A DNA stretch of 64,000 nucleotides, taken from NCBI RefSeq assembly GCF_017873235.1, contig NZ_JAGGJZ010000004.1, positions 62,001 through 126,000 of the forward strand, written 5' to 3'. Below the pieces are notes generated by a model. That model did no database searches and was not told the origin of the DNA. It saw only the letters and a list, made by a program, of their open reading frames with translations. This DNA is from Clostridium moniliforme. GTDB lineage: Bacteria > Bacillota > Clostridia > Clostridiales > Clostridiaceae. Position numbers and translations under genes: made by a program. This document shows positions 43,932 to 51,822 of this stretch, in pieces; position 1 is the stretch's first letter; the number at the start of each line of letters is the position of its first letter.

Positions 43932-44846
43932 ATGAGAATAACAAATAACAGTATTATGAGCAGCTATTTAAGAGATGTTCAAAATAATCTTCAAAATATG
44001 GATGTTATAAATGAAAAATTAAATACAGAAAAACAGGTTAACAGAATATCTGATGATCCATTTAAAACAGTAAAGATACTAAATATACAAAATGAAATAC
44101 AAAATACTGAAAAATATAATTATAACTGTGATGAAATTACAGGTTGGCTTGATATTACAGATGAATCTTTAGATAGAATAGCTAATTTAAGTAGTGATAT
44201 TAAAACTAAGTTAACATCTATAAGTGGAGCTTTTGGTAAAAACGAGATAGCAGCTGTTAGAGCAGAGGTTAATGAAAAAATTAAACAAATAGGAGAAAGT
44301 TTAAACACAACATATGCTGGAAAGTATATTTTTGGTGGACAACTTACAGATGATAAACCTATAAACACTAAGGTAGATGAAAATGGAGTTGTTTCATTAA
44401 CAATAGCAAATAAAGATAATGGAGATTTAAATAAAAAGCTAACTAGTGCAATTTCTAGTGGACTTAATATAAGCTATAATCTTACAGTTAATGAAGTAAC
44501 TGGAGGAGAAGAAGGATTAAATTTATTTGAAGAGTTAAGTGAAGCTTTAAATGGGGATACTGTAGATACTGAAAAGATAGGAAAATTATCTACTAAAATA
44601 GATAATTATATGAATGATATATTAAACAACAGATCAATTGTTGGGGCTAGAACTAATACAATAGATAAAGTAAAAGAGACAAATGATGAAAATATTTTAT
44701 CTATGAAAAAAAATTACTCAAATATGCAAGATGTAGATTTTTCAAAGGAATTTATACATTTAAAGGAAGCACAAATGGTATATATGGCAAGCTTACAAGT
44801 TGGAGCAAAATTAATTCAAGGTACTTTATTAGATTATTTAAGATAG
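43932..44846 (+). CDS. flgL: Flagellar hook-associated protein 3 FlgL
   Basis: FlgL is the second junction protein, placed between FlgK and the flagellin filament. The 304-residue protein has the flagellin-like N-terminal helix (MRITNNSIMSSYLRDVQNNLQNM, then NRISDDPFKTVKILNIQNEI) and the C-terminal coiled segment with QMVYMASLQVGAKLIQGTLLDYL. A GGGGATAA site precedes the ATG. It shares the operon with flgK and the assembly factor FliW downstream. Confidence 0.94.
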   Translation: MRITNNSIMSSYLRDVQNNLQNMDVINEKLNTEKQVNRISDDPFKTVKILNIQNEIQNTEKYNYNCDEITGWLDITDESLDRIANLSSDIKTKLTSISGAFGKNEIAAVRAEVNEKIKQIGESLNTTYAGKYIFGGQLTDDKPINTKVDENGVVSLTIANKDNGDLNKKLTSAISSGLNISYNLTVNEVTGGEEGLNLFEELSEALNGDTVDTEKIGKLSTKIDNYMNDILNNRSIVGARTNTIDKVKETNDENILSMKKNYSNMQDVDFSKEFIHLKEAQMVYMASLQVGAKLIQGTLLDYLR

Positions 44847-44856
44847 GAGATATTTT

Positions 44857-45234
44857 ATGAAAGTAGTATTTGAAAAGGGAATTCCAGGATTTGAAAATAT
44901 TAATGAATTTGAAATTAAAGATTTAGAAAATAATAATAGATTTAAAATTGTTGAATCTTTAGATAATGAAGTAAGTTTTGCAACTATTAATCCTTTTGAA
45001 ATTTATAATGAGTATGAAATTGATTTAAATGATGAAACTATTAAAGAGTTACAAATAGAAAACCCTAAGGATGTTTTAATTTTAACTATTATAACTTTAG
45101 GAAAAACTTTAGAAAGTAGCACTATTAATTTAAAGGCACCTTTAGTTATTAATATTAAAAATAAACTTGGTAGACAATTTATAATACAAGGGGATAAATA
45201 TAATACTAAACATCCTTTAGTTAGGAGAAATTAA
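44857..45234 (+). CDS. fliW: Flagellar assembly factor FliW
   Basis: FliW binds flagellin and, when flagellin is exported, is released to bind and inhibit CsrA. The 125-residue protein shows the typical [16 protein letters not shown] start and the [14 protein letters not shown] and [16 protein letters not shown] segments. It is followed one base later by csrA, the conserved Gram-positive pair. Together with the CsrA hairpins on the flagellin leaders this gives a complete partner-switch circuit in the window. Confidence 0.95.
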   Translation: MKVVFEKGIPGFENINEFEIKDLENNNRFKIVESLDNEVSFATINPFEIYNEYEIDLNDETIKELQIENPKDVLILTIITLGKTLESSTINLKAPLVINIKNKLGRQFIIQGDKYNTKHPLVRRN

Positions 45235-45235
45235 T

Positions 45236-45448
45236 ATGTTAGTAGTTACAAGAAAAAAAGATGAATCTATATTAATTGGTGATGATATAGAAATTAAAAT
45301 AACTAAAATAGAAGACGGCAGTGTAAAAATAGCTATTGAAGCACCAAAGGATGTTACTATCCTTAGAAAAGAAGTATATGAGAGAGTAAAGGAAGAAAAT
45401 AAGAAGGCTGTTAGGGGTAATTTAGATTTATTAAAAGAGCTAAAATAG
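45236..45448 (+). CDS. csrA: Translational regulator CsrA
   Basis: CsrA is a small dimeric RNA-binding protein that blocks ribosome access at GGA-containing hairpins. The 70-residue protein starts [22 protein letters not shown], the hallmark strand of the family; the Arg in LRKEVYERV is the expected RNA contact. The likely targets are the two flagellin leaders 2.5 and 3.8 kb downstream. It starts one base after fliW, with AGGAGA ahead inside the fliW end. Confidence 0.97.
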   Translation: MLVVTRKKDESILIGDDIEIKITKIEDGSVKIAIEAPKDVTILRKEVYERVKEENKKAVRGNLDLLKELK

Positions 45449-45458
45449 GAGGACTAAA

Positions 45459-45845
45459 ATGTATAGCAGTAGTAATAATCCATATAATGCATATAAAAGT
45501 AATACTGTAAACATGGCATCTAAAGATCAACTTCTTTTAATGTTAGTTGATGGAGCAGTTAAATATACAAAAATAGCAAAAATGGCTATCCAAAATAAAA
45601 ATATAGAAAAAGCACATAAGGAGTTAGTAAGAGTACAAGATATATTTACAGAACTTATGGCAACTTTAGATAGAAGTTTAGGAGAAGATTTCGAAAATCT
45701 TTTTAAAGTATATGAATTTATAAAAGATAAGTTAGAAGAAGCAAATCTTAAAAAGGATATAAATATAATAGATGAAGTACTACCCCTTATTGAAGAGGTT
45801 AGAAACACTTGGTATGAAATAAGCAAGAAGGCAAAGGGATTATAA
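45459..45845 (+). CDS. fliS: Flagellin export chaperone FliS
   Basis: FliS caps the C-terminal helix of flagellin before export. The 128-residue four-helix protein begins NPYNAYKSNTVNMASKDQLLLMLVDGAVKY, the clear family block, and has the central FTELMATLDRSLGEDFENLFKVYEFI segment. It sits between csrA and fliD, with AGGAGGA ahead of the ATG. Confidence 0.95.
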   Translation: MYSSSNNPYNAYKSNTVNMASKDQLLLMLVDGAVKYTKIAKMAIQNKNIEKAHKELVRVQDIFTELMATLDRSLGEDFENLFKVYEFIKDKLEEANLKKDINIIDEVLPLIEEVRNTWYEISKKAKGL

Positions 45846-45860
45846 AAGGGAGGATGAAAA

Positions 45861-47351
45861 ATGCCACAAATAAATTCAGCCAATAATCAAACAAGCAATA
45901 CAAATAGAATAACAGGTATGGCAACAGGCATGGACATTGACCAAATGGTTAAGGGGATGGTTGTAAAGGATCAAGCTAAAATAGATAGCGAAGAACAAAA
46001 GCGTCAAATAAATGAATGGAAACAAGAAAAGTATAGAAATGTTATTAAAGATGTTAAAGGTTTATATGATAAATATTTTTCAGTAGGTTCTAAAGATTCA
46101 ATGATGGTTAGTAAAGTATATAGTACAATGGCTATAAATAGTTCTGATAGTTCAATAATAAGTGCAACAGCTGGATTAGATGCTGATAGCATTAATTATA
46201 ATTTTAAGATAGATAAGATAGCTAAAGTGGCAGAACTGCAAAGTTCTAAGTCTAACTTAACTATAGATACAAAACTATCTGATTTAGGACTTACTGACAC
46301 TAAAATAAAAATAAATGGTATAGATATTGATTTAAAGGATGCAAAAAATATTAGTGATGTAATAAAAGTTATTAATAGTAAATTTCCTAAAAATGAAGTA
46401 CAAGCTTCCTTTAGTGAAATGACTGAAAAATTCATTATAAAAACTAATAAAACAGGAGTAAATTCTAAGCTAACATTTGAAGGGGAATTATTTGAAAAAT
46501 TAGAACTGAAAGATGGAGATAAATTAGTTGGAAATATTGGAACTGTAAATGGAAGTAATAACCTTATAAAAGTTTTTGACATAGAAGGTAAAGAAATAAG
46601 AACCATAGAAAAGGAAAGCAATACTTTCACTATAGACAATATTACATATAGTGTAAATGGAGTAAGTAAAGAGAATATTTCACTGACTTCAAAAACTGAC
46701 ACCTCAAGTGCAGTAGAGAAGATGAAAGGTTTTGTTGATGAATATAATAAAGTTATTAAAGGTATTTATGATTCAATAACAGAGAAGAAGGAAAGAAATT
46801 ATAAACCTCTTACACAAGCACAAAGAGATGATATGAGTGAAGAGCAAATTAAAAAGTGGGAAGATAAAGCTAAAAAAGGTATTTTAAGAAATGATAAAGA
46901 GATGCGCCAATTTATGGATAAAATTAGAACATCAGTATCAGGTATTATAGAAAGTACTGGATTCACATTAATTGATATTGGAATAAAACCAAGTTCTAAT
47001 TATAACAATCAAGGTCAATTAAATCTTGATGAAGATAAATTTAAAGAGGCATTAGAGAAAAATGGAGAAAGTGTATTTAAAACTGCAACAGAGGCTTTTT
47101 CTAATATTAAAGATATAACCTACAATTATGCTGGAAGTTCTTCAGGATTATTTGTAAAGAAAGCTGGAATGAATAATTCATCTACAGCAGTAAATAATCT
47201 TTATTCAGAACAAATAAGAAAACAAGAAATACATATAAAAGAACTAAAGGCAAAGATGCAAAAGAAAGAAGATAAACTTTATAAAAAGTTTGCACTTTTA
47301 GAATCAAATATGACTAAAATTAATGCACAGTTAAGTTATCTTATGAAATAA
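45861..47351 (+). CDS. fliD: Flagellar filament cap protein FliD (HAP2)
   Basis: FliD forms the cap under which flagellin monomers fold at the filament tip. The 496-residue protein has an N-terminal FliD_N block (NRITGMATGMDIDQMVKGMVVKDQAKIDSEEQKRQINEWKQEKYR) and a C-terminal helical block with the SGIIESTGFTLIDIGIKPSSNYNNQGQLNLDEDKFKEAL segment. The middle is variable as is usual for a surface-exposed cap. GGGAGGA precedes the ATG. Confidence 0.93.
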   Translation: MPQINSANNQTSNTNRITGMATGMDIDQMVKGMVVKDQAKIDSEEQKRQINEWKQEKYRNVIKDVKGLYDKYFSVGSKDSMMVSKVYSTMAINSSDSSIISATAGLDADSINYNFKIDKIAKVAELQSSKSNLTIDTKLSDLGLTDTKIKINGIDIDLKDAKNISDVIKVINSKFPKNEVQASFSEMTEKFIIKTNKTGVNSKLTFEGELFEKLELKDGDKLVGNIGTVNGSNNLIKVFDIEGKEIRTIEKESNTFTIDNITYSVNGVSKENISLTSKTDTSSAVEKMKGFVDEYNKVIKGIYDSITEKKERNYKPLTQAQRDDMSEEQIKKWEDKAKKGILRNDKEMRQFMDKIRTSVSGIIESTGFTLIDIGIKPSSNYNNQGQLNLDEDKFKEALEKNGESVFKTATEAFSNIKDITYNYAGSSSGLFVKKAGMNNSSTAVNNLYSEQIRKQEIHIKELKAKMQKKEDKLYKKFALLESNMTKINAQLSYLMK

Positions 47352-47365
47352 TAGAGGATTTTAAT

Positions 47366-47689
47366 ATGATAAATTTATATAAAAATATTTCTTTAGAGAT
47401 TCTAAAAATTTTAAATGAAGATGATATAGATAATGAGAAATTAGAGTATAACATAGAAAAAAGACAAGAAATTATTGATAGTTTAAGAAATGAAGATTTA
47501 GAAAGCTTTAAGAATCATTATAAAAATTCTGAAATAATAAAAATAGATAATGAAATAAAAAAATTATTAGGAAATAAAATTATAGAAGTTAGAAAAGAAT
47601 TAAATTCATATAAAATCAAAAAAAATGTAAATACTGTCTATGCAAATATGAATAAAAATAAATTAAATATTTTTTCAAAAAGAGTATAA
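47366..47689 (+). CDS. FliT-like small flagellar chaperone (by position)
   Basis: The 107-residue protein is helical and charged, with no distinctive motif. It directly follows fliD, the place usually held by FliT, the chaperone of FliD, and its length fits. Sequence alone does not prove the family. Its stop codon overlaps the -35 element of the sigma-D promoter for the first flagellin. AGAGGA precedes the ATG. Confidence 0.65.
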   Translation: MINLYKNISLEILKILNEDDIDNEKLEYNIEKRQEIIDSLRNEDLESFKNHYKNSEIIKIDNEIKKLLGNKIIEVRKELNSYKIKKNVNTVYANMNKNKLNIFSKRV

Positions 47690-47713
47690 AGTAATAATTC
47701 TATTTACCGATAT
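47687..47713 (+). promoter_or_regulatory. Sigma-D promoter of the flagellin genes
   Basis: TAAA (47687-47690), 15 bases, ACCGATAT (47706-47713): a near-perfect sigma-28-type promoter. The TAAA uses the stop codon of the preceding gene. No such promoter is visible ahead of the second flagellin gene. Confidence 0.88.
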
Positions 47714-47755
47714 GTATAATAGGTTATATTTTAGGTAAATATTGCTTATAAAAAA

Positions 47756-47767
47756 GACAAGGATGTC
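47756..47767 (+). promoter_or_regulatory. CsrA-type hairpin in the leader of flagellin 1
   Basis: GACA-AGGA-TGTC forms a 4-bp stem with GGA in the loop; ACAAGGATGT agrees with the CsrA consensus RUACARGGAUGU except at its second base. A second GGA lies in the AAGGAG ribosome site (47787-47792), giving the two-site layout used by CsrA to block flagellin translation. Confidence 0.75.
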
Positions 47768-47802
47768 GAAAAAATTTTTTAATACTAAGGAGAGTAAAAA
47801 TT

Positions 47803-48966
47803 ATGAGAATTAATACAAACATGAATGCTATGACAGCATTAAATGCAATGAGCAAAAATACAGCTTTAGCTGGAACAGCAATGGGAAAGATATCTTCAGG
47901 ATTAAGAATTAATAAAGCTGGAGATGATGCAGCAGGACTAGCAATATCAGAAAAGATGAGAAGCCAAATTAGAGGATTAGACCAAGCATCAAGAAACACT
48001 CAAGATGGTGTATCAATGATTCAAACAGCAGAAGGTGCAACAGAAGAAATCGGAAACATCACTCAAAGAATGAGAGAACTTTCAGTACAAGCATCTAATG
48101 AAACAAACTCAGGATCAGATAGAGCGAAGATTGTTGAAGAGTTAACTCAATTACATAGTGAAATTGATAGAATAGCAGGTTCAACTCAGTTTAATGGTAA
48201 GAATTTATTAAATGGAGAAACAAAGATTGGTGAAAAAGAAACTTTTGTTCCTAAAGCAGATTATGTTATAAAAGGATTAGATTTAAGTGAAGCTACGAAG
48301 ACAGCAGATGTAAAAATAACAATTGCAAATGGAAAATCTGCTAAACAAACTAATATTACTGTAGTAGCAAATGGAAAAACCTTTACTGGGACAGATTTTG
48401 ATATGTCTGTACAAGGAACTTTTGATGCAAATAAAGAAGTAATATTAAAAGATACAAGTAACAATTCTATTAAAATTGAAGTAAGCAAGGCAAAAACATC
48501 AGCTGATAATGGTGAAATTATAGAGTCTAAAAAAACTGATATACTTGGAAAAGAAATTAATTTACAAGTTGGAGCTAACGAAGGACAACAATTAACAGTT
48601 AAAATTAATAATTTAGGAACAAAATCATTAGGAATAGAACAAAAAGATATAGATGCAATGAAAGCTGATGGATCAGCTGGAACTGATGCAGCACAAAAAA
48701 TGATAACTACTTTAGATAAAGCTTTAGAAAAAGTAAACACTTCAAGAGCTAACTTTGGAGCAATACAAAACAGATTAGAAAGTGCACAATCAAACTTAAG
48801 CACTTCAAGTGAAAACTTAACAGCAGCTGAATCAAGAATAAGAGACGTTGATGTTGCAAAGGAAATGATGACATTATCAAAATTCAACTTATTAACACAA
48901 GCATCTCAAGCAATGGCAGCACAAGCTAAGAACCAACCAGAAGGCGTAATGCAACTTTTAAGATAA
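47803..48966 (+). CDS. fliC: Flagellin 1
   Basis: The 387-residue filament protein has the conserved N-terminal D0/D1 region (MRINTNMNAMTALNAM, then SSGLRINKAGDDAAGLAISEKMRSQIRGL) and the C-terminal D0/D1 (SRIRDVDVAKEMMTLSKFNLLTQASQAMAAQAKNQPEGVMQLLR). The first 140 residues are identical to flagellin 2; about residues 141-255 differ; most of the C-terminus is again nearly identical. No signal peptide, as expected for type III export. Expression should depend on sigma-D and be held down by CsrA. Confidence 0.97.
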   Translation: MRINTNMNAMTALNAMSKNTALAGTAMGKISSGLRINKAGDDAAGLAISEKMRSQIRGLDQASRNTQDGVSMIQTAEGATEEIGNITQRMRELSVQASNETNSGSDRAKIVEELTQLHSEIDRIAGSTQFNGKNLLNGETKIGEKETFVPKADYVIKGLDLSEATKTADVKITIANGKSAKQTNITVVANGKTFTGTDFDMSVQGTFDANKEVILKDTSNNSIKIEVSKAKTSADNGEIIESKKTDILGKEINLQVGANEGQQLTVKINNLGTKSLGIEQKDIDAMKADGSAGTDAAQKMITTLDKALEKVNTSRANFGAIQNRLESAQSNLSTSSENLTAAESRIRDVDVAKEMMTLSKFNLLTQASQAMAAQAKNQPEGVMQLLR

Positions 48967-49008
48967 TCAATATAGAAAAATAGTTATTTAAGTAAAATAT
49001 AAAGTACG

Positions 49009-49020
49009 GACAAGGATGTC
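49009..49020 (+). promoter_or_regulatory. CsrA-type hairpin in the leader of flagellin 2
   Basis: The same GACA-AGGA-TGTC hairpin is kept in the 84-base gap between the flagellin genes, with its GGA 23 bases ahead of the ribosome-site GGA (49037-49039). Surrounding bases have diverged while the hairpin has not. Confidence 0.75.
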
Positions 49021-49050
49021 AAATTTTAAATACTAAGGAGAGTAAAAATT

Positions 49051-50193
49051 ATGAGAATTAATACAAATATGAATGCTATGACAGCATTAAATGCAATGAG
49101 CAAAAATACAGCTTTAGCTGGAACAGCAATGGGAAAGATATCTTCAGGATTAAGAATTAATAAAGCTGGAGATGATGCAGCAGGACTAGCAATATCAGAA
49201 AAGATGAGAAGCCAAATTAGAGGATTAGACCAAGCATCAAGAAACACTCAAGATGGTGTATCAATGATTCAAACAGCAGAAGGTGCAACAGAAGAAATCG
49301 GAAACATCACTCAAAGAATGAGAGAACTTTCAGTACAAGCATCAAATGAAACAAATTCAGGATCAGATAGAGCTAAGATTGTTGAAGAGTTAACTCAATT
49401 ACATAGTGAAATTGATAGAATAGCAGGATCAACTCAATTTAATGGTAAAAATTTATTAAATGGAGAAACATCAATAGGTAAGAAGAAAATATTTACAGAA
49501 GAAGCAGCTTATTCTGTAGTAGGATTAAATGTAGATGAAATGAGTGCTGGTGATATTGAAGTAACAGTTAATAGTGGATCTAAGGAATTAAGCATAAAGG
49601 TTGGTTCAGATACATATAAATATACAAGCAAAAATGCAAAAATTGCTGCAGGAACTATAATGGATTTTAAAGCTGGAGGAAAGGAATTTACAATAAAATC
49701 AACTTCTGAGATAGATACAGCTACAGTAGGTTCAAAAGTAAAGATAGGAAAAGTAGAAGAAAAAGATATTAATGGTAAAGAAATTAAATTACAAGTTGGA
49801 GCTAATGAAGGACAACAATTAACAGTTAAAATTAATAATTTAGGTACAAAATCATTAGGAATAGAACAAACTGATATAGATGCAATGAAAGTAGATGGAG
49901 AAGCTGGAACTAAAGCAGCACAAAAAATGATAACTACTTTAGATAAGGCTTTAGAAACAGTAAATACTTCAAGAGCTAACTTCGGAGCAATACAAAACAG
50001 ATTAGAAAGTGCGCAATCAAACTTAAGCACTTCAAGTGAAAACTTAACAGCAGCTGAATCAAGAATAAGAGACGTTGATGTTGCAAAGGAAATGATGACA
50101 TTATCAAAATTCAATTTATTAACACAAGCATCTCAAGCAATGGCAGCACAAGCTAAGAATCAACCAGAAGGTGTAATGCAACTTTTAAGATAA
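49051..50193 (+). CDS. fliC: Flagellin 2
   Basis: The 380-residue second flagellin is a tandem duplicate of flagellin 1. N-terminal residues 1-140 are identical and the last 95 differ at a single residue; only the central, surface-exposed segment (about 141-250) is distinct, KKKIFTEEAAYSV replacing EKETFVPKADYVI at its start. With no promoter or terminator in the gap, it is likely cotranscribed with flagellin 1. An AAGGAG site precedes the ATG and a perfect palindromic terminator follows. Confidence 0.97.
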   Translation: MRINTNMNAMTALNAMSKNTALAGTAMGKISSGLRINKAGDDAAGLAISEKMRSQIRGLDQASRNTQDGVSMIQTAEGATEEIGNITQRMRELSVQASNETNSGSDRAKIVEELTQLHSEIDRIAGSTQFNGKNLLNGETSIGKKKIFTEEAAYSVVGLNVDEMSAGDIEVTVNSGSKELSIKVGSDTYKYTSKNAKIAAGTIMDFKAGGKEFTIKSTSEIDTATVGSKVKIGKVEEKDINGKEIKLQVGANEGQQLTVKINNLGTKSLGIEQTDIDAMKVDGEAGTKAAQKMITTLDKALETVNTSRANFGAIQNRLESAQSNLSTSSENLTAAESRIRDVDVAKEMMTLSKFNLLTQASQAMAAQAKNQPEGVMQLLR

Positions 50194-50206
50194 TATTATA
50201 GAATTT

Positions 50207-50243
50207 AAAAAAGGATAAAGCAAATTTGCTTTATCCTTTTTAT
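50207..50243 (+). terminator. Terminator of the flagellin genes
   Basis: AAAAGGATAAAGCAAA pairs with TTTGCTTTATCCTTTT as an exact palindrome, then T-run. Confidence 0.93.
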
Positions 50244-50446
50244 ATATCAAATAATATGATGAGATTATAAGTAATAAGATATTATTTTTTTAATTAGTAT
50301 AGCAAAATAAATTATAAAAAATTAAACCAAAAGTTACCAAAATGAACATAAAAATAATAATATGTTATATATATGAAGAGAGAGTGTATTAAATTTAAAT
50401 AATATGTAGAAAAATGTAATTAAATAGTATATAATATAAAATATAG

Positions 50447-50452
50447 TATAAT
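50447..50452 (+). promoter_or_regulatory. Likely -10 element for the riboswitch / flgB transcript
   Basis: TATAAT at 50447-50452 puts the start of transcription near 50459, the first base of the riboswitch. The -35 is not recognisable in the AT-rich sequence. Confidence 0.4.
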
Positions 50453-50458
50453 TTAATA

Positions 50459-50535
50459 ATTAGCAAAATTAGGGAAACCTAATGACGCAAAGCTATAGGG
50501 GCTAAGATCAAATATTATGCCAGCCAGTTGCACTA
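50459..50535 (+). promoter_or_regulatory. c-di-GMP-I (GEMM) riboswitch aptamer
   Basis: Hallmarks are present in order: TTAGG-GAAA-CCTAA, a GNRA-tetraloop hairpin (50469-50482), the invariant GACGCAAAGC (50484-50493), TAGGGGCTAAG, a variable loop, then GCCAGCCAGTTGC closing a short P1 with GCAA at 50463-50466. Class I aptamers of this form bind cyclic di-GMP. Located upstream of flgB, it links the second messenger to motility, as in Clostridioides difficile. Confidence 0.92.
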
Positions 50536-50541
50536 TAAAGT

Positions 50542-50574
50542 AAAATAAGAAAAATTATCTTATTTTTATTTTGT
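50542..50574 (+). terminator. Riboswitch terminator 1
   Basis: AAAATAAGA (50542-50550) pairs with TCTTATTTT (50558-50566), then TATTTTGTTG. It lies 7 bases after the aptamer and is a likely expression platform. Confidence 0.65.
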
Positions 50575-50594
50575 TGTATTTTTTTTGATTTTAG

Positions 50595-50621
50595 GCTGCT
50601 TACTTTGTAAGTGGTTTTTTT
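50595..50621 (+). terminator. Riboswitch terminator 2
   Basis: GCTGCTTAC (50595-50603) pairs with GTAAGTGGT (50607-50615) including G-U pairs, then a T-run. Bases TTACTTT (50600-50606) can instead pair with AAAGTAA (50537-50543) next to the aptamer, which would prevent both this hairpin and part of terminator 1. Confidence 0.7.
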
Positions 50622-50748
50622 GTTGTTAAAAAGATTAAATTTATAGAAGTTTTAGTTATTAACGATAAACTAATATAAATATACTCAAATAACGATAAAA
50701 ATATATCTTAATAATTAAAATTTTATAAGTATTAATAAGGAGGAAGGT

Positions 50749-51072
50749 ATGGAGCTTTATGGATTAATAAAAACAAGCTTAGATGTTGCTAAGTTAAGAG
50801 GAGAGACAATAGCAAATAATATTGCAAATGTTAATACACCAGGATATAAAAGAAAATACGTTACATTTGAAGAAAGTTTATATGAAACAAATAAAAAAAA
50901 TGCTATTGAAGTTAAAGAAGATAAATCAACAAGTATGAGAGCAGATGGAAATAATGTAGATTTAGAAAGTGAAAAGGTAGATCAAGCTGCAAATACTCTT
51001 ATGTATAATAGTTTGATAAGCATTACAAACATTAAATTAGCTATGGCTAAAAGTGCAATAAGTGGAAGGTAA
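50749..51072 (+). CDS. flgB: Flagellar basal-body rod protein FlgB
   Basis: FlgB is a proximal rod subunit. The 107-residue protein has the rod-family motif [23 protein letters not shown] near the N-terminus. It is first in the long basal-body operon, about 215 bases after the riboswitch aptamer and behind two terminators, with AAGGAGGAAGG ahead of the ATG. Readthrough of those terminators would set expression of the whole operon. Confidence 0.95.
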   Translation: MELYGLIKTSLDVAKLRGETIANNIANVNTPGYKRKYVTFEESLYETNKKNAIEVKEDKSTSMRADGNNVDLESEKVDQAANTLMYNSLISITNIKLAMAKSAISGR

Positions 51073-51077
51073 TAAAA

Positions 51078-51482
51078 ATGAGTATATTCAGTGGAATGAG
51101 AATAAGTGCTAGTGGATTAAGTGCTGAAAGATTAAGATTAGATGTAATATCATCAAATATTGCAAATTCAAGAACAACTAGAACTAAAAATGGTGGTGCA
51201 TATGTAAGAAAGATAGCTGTTTTTTCTGAAAATTATGATAGAAAGTTAGGAATGTTAGGTGTTAAGGCAGTTAAATTAGAAAATGATAAATCACCACTTA
51301 AAAAAGTTTATAATCCAAATCATCCTGATGCTGATAAGGATGGATATGTAGAATATCCTAATGTTGATTTATTAGTTGAGATGTCTGATTTAATAACAGC
51401 ATCTAGATCTTATGAATCTAATGTTGATTCTTTAAATGCACAAAAAAATATGATTTCTAAGGCTTTAGAAATTGGTAAGTAA
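51078..51482 (+). CDS. flgC: Flagellar basal-body rod protein FlgC
   Basis: FlgC is another proximal rod subunit. The 134-residue protein starts with the [31 protein letters not shown] block and holds [29 protein letters not shown] at its C-terminal half, both diagnostic. It follows flgB by 5 bases. Confidence 0.96.
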   Translation: MSIFSGMRISASGLSAERLRLDVISSNIANSRTTRTKNGGAYVRKIAVFSENYDRKLGMLGVKAVKLENDKSPLKKVYNPNHPDADKDGYVEYPNVDLLVEMSDLITASRSYESNVDSLNAQKNMISKALEIGK

Positions 51483-51494
51483 TAGGGGGATAAA

Positions 51495-51797
51495 ATGAAT
51501 ATAGGAGCAGTAGGAGAGTTAAATTCATTAGTGAATAACTTTGATGCACAAAAAGTAGTAGAAACTAAAGAAAATAGTGGAAGTTTTTCTAAAGTGCTAG
51601 GAGATGCAATAAATAAAGTAAATGAGCTTCAAGTAAATGCAGATAATAAAGCTGAAGGCTTAATTAAAGGTGAAAATGTTAATATGCATGATGTTATGTT
51701 ATCAATGCAAGAGGCGCAAATATCAATGCAACTACTTATAGAAACTAGAAACAAGGTTGTTGAAGCCTATCAAGAAATAAATAGAATGCAATTATAA
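51495..51797 (+). CDS. fliE: Flagellar hook-basal body complex protein FliE
   Basis: FliE links the MS-ring to the rod. The 100-residue helical protein has the FSKVLGDAINKVNELQVNADNKAEGLIKGENVNMHDVMLSMQEAQISMQLLIETRNKVVEAYQEINRMQ pattern over its length, typical of the family. It is third in the flgB operon, with a GGGGGATA site ahead of the ATG. Confidence 0.94.
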   Translation: MNIGAVGELNSLVNNFDAQKVVETKENSGSFSKVLGDAINKVNELQVNADNKAEGLIKGENVNMHDVMLSMQEAQISMQLLIETRNKVVEAYQEINRMQL

Positions 51798-51822
51798 AAG
51801 TCTTTAACAAAAGGAAGATAGT

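Noticed and set aside
48261..50114. Long open frames on the minus strand opposite both flagellin genes
   Set aside because: They mirror the codon bias of the flagellin genes, have no ribosome sites, and appear in both copies only because the sense sequences are duplicates.
50661..50699. Repeated AACGATAAA before flgB as sigma-D -10 elements
   Set aside because: No TAAA at the right distance; the nearest is 11 bases away, not 15, and the C pair of the consensus is missing.
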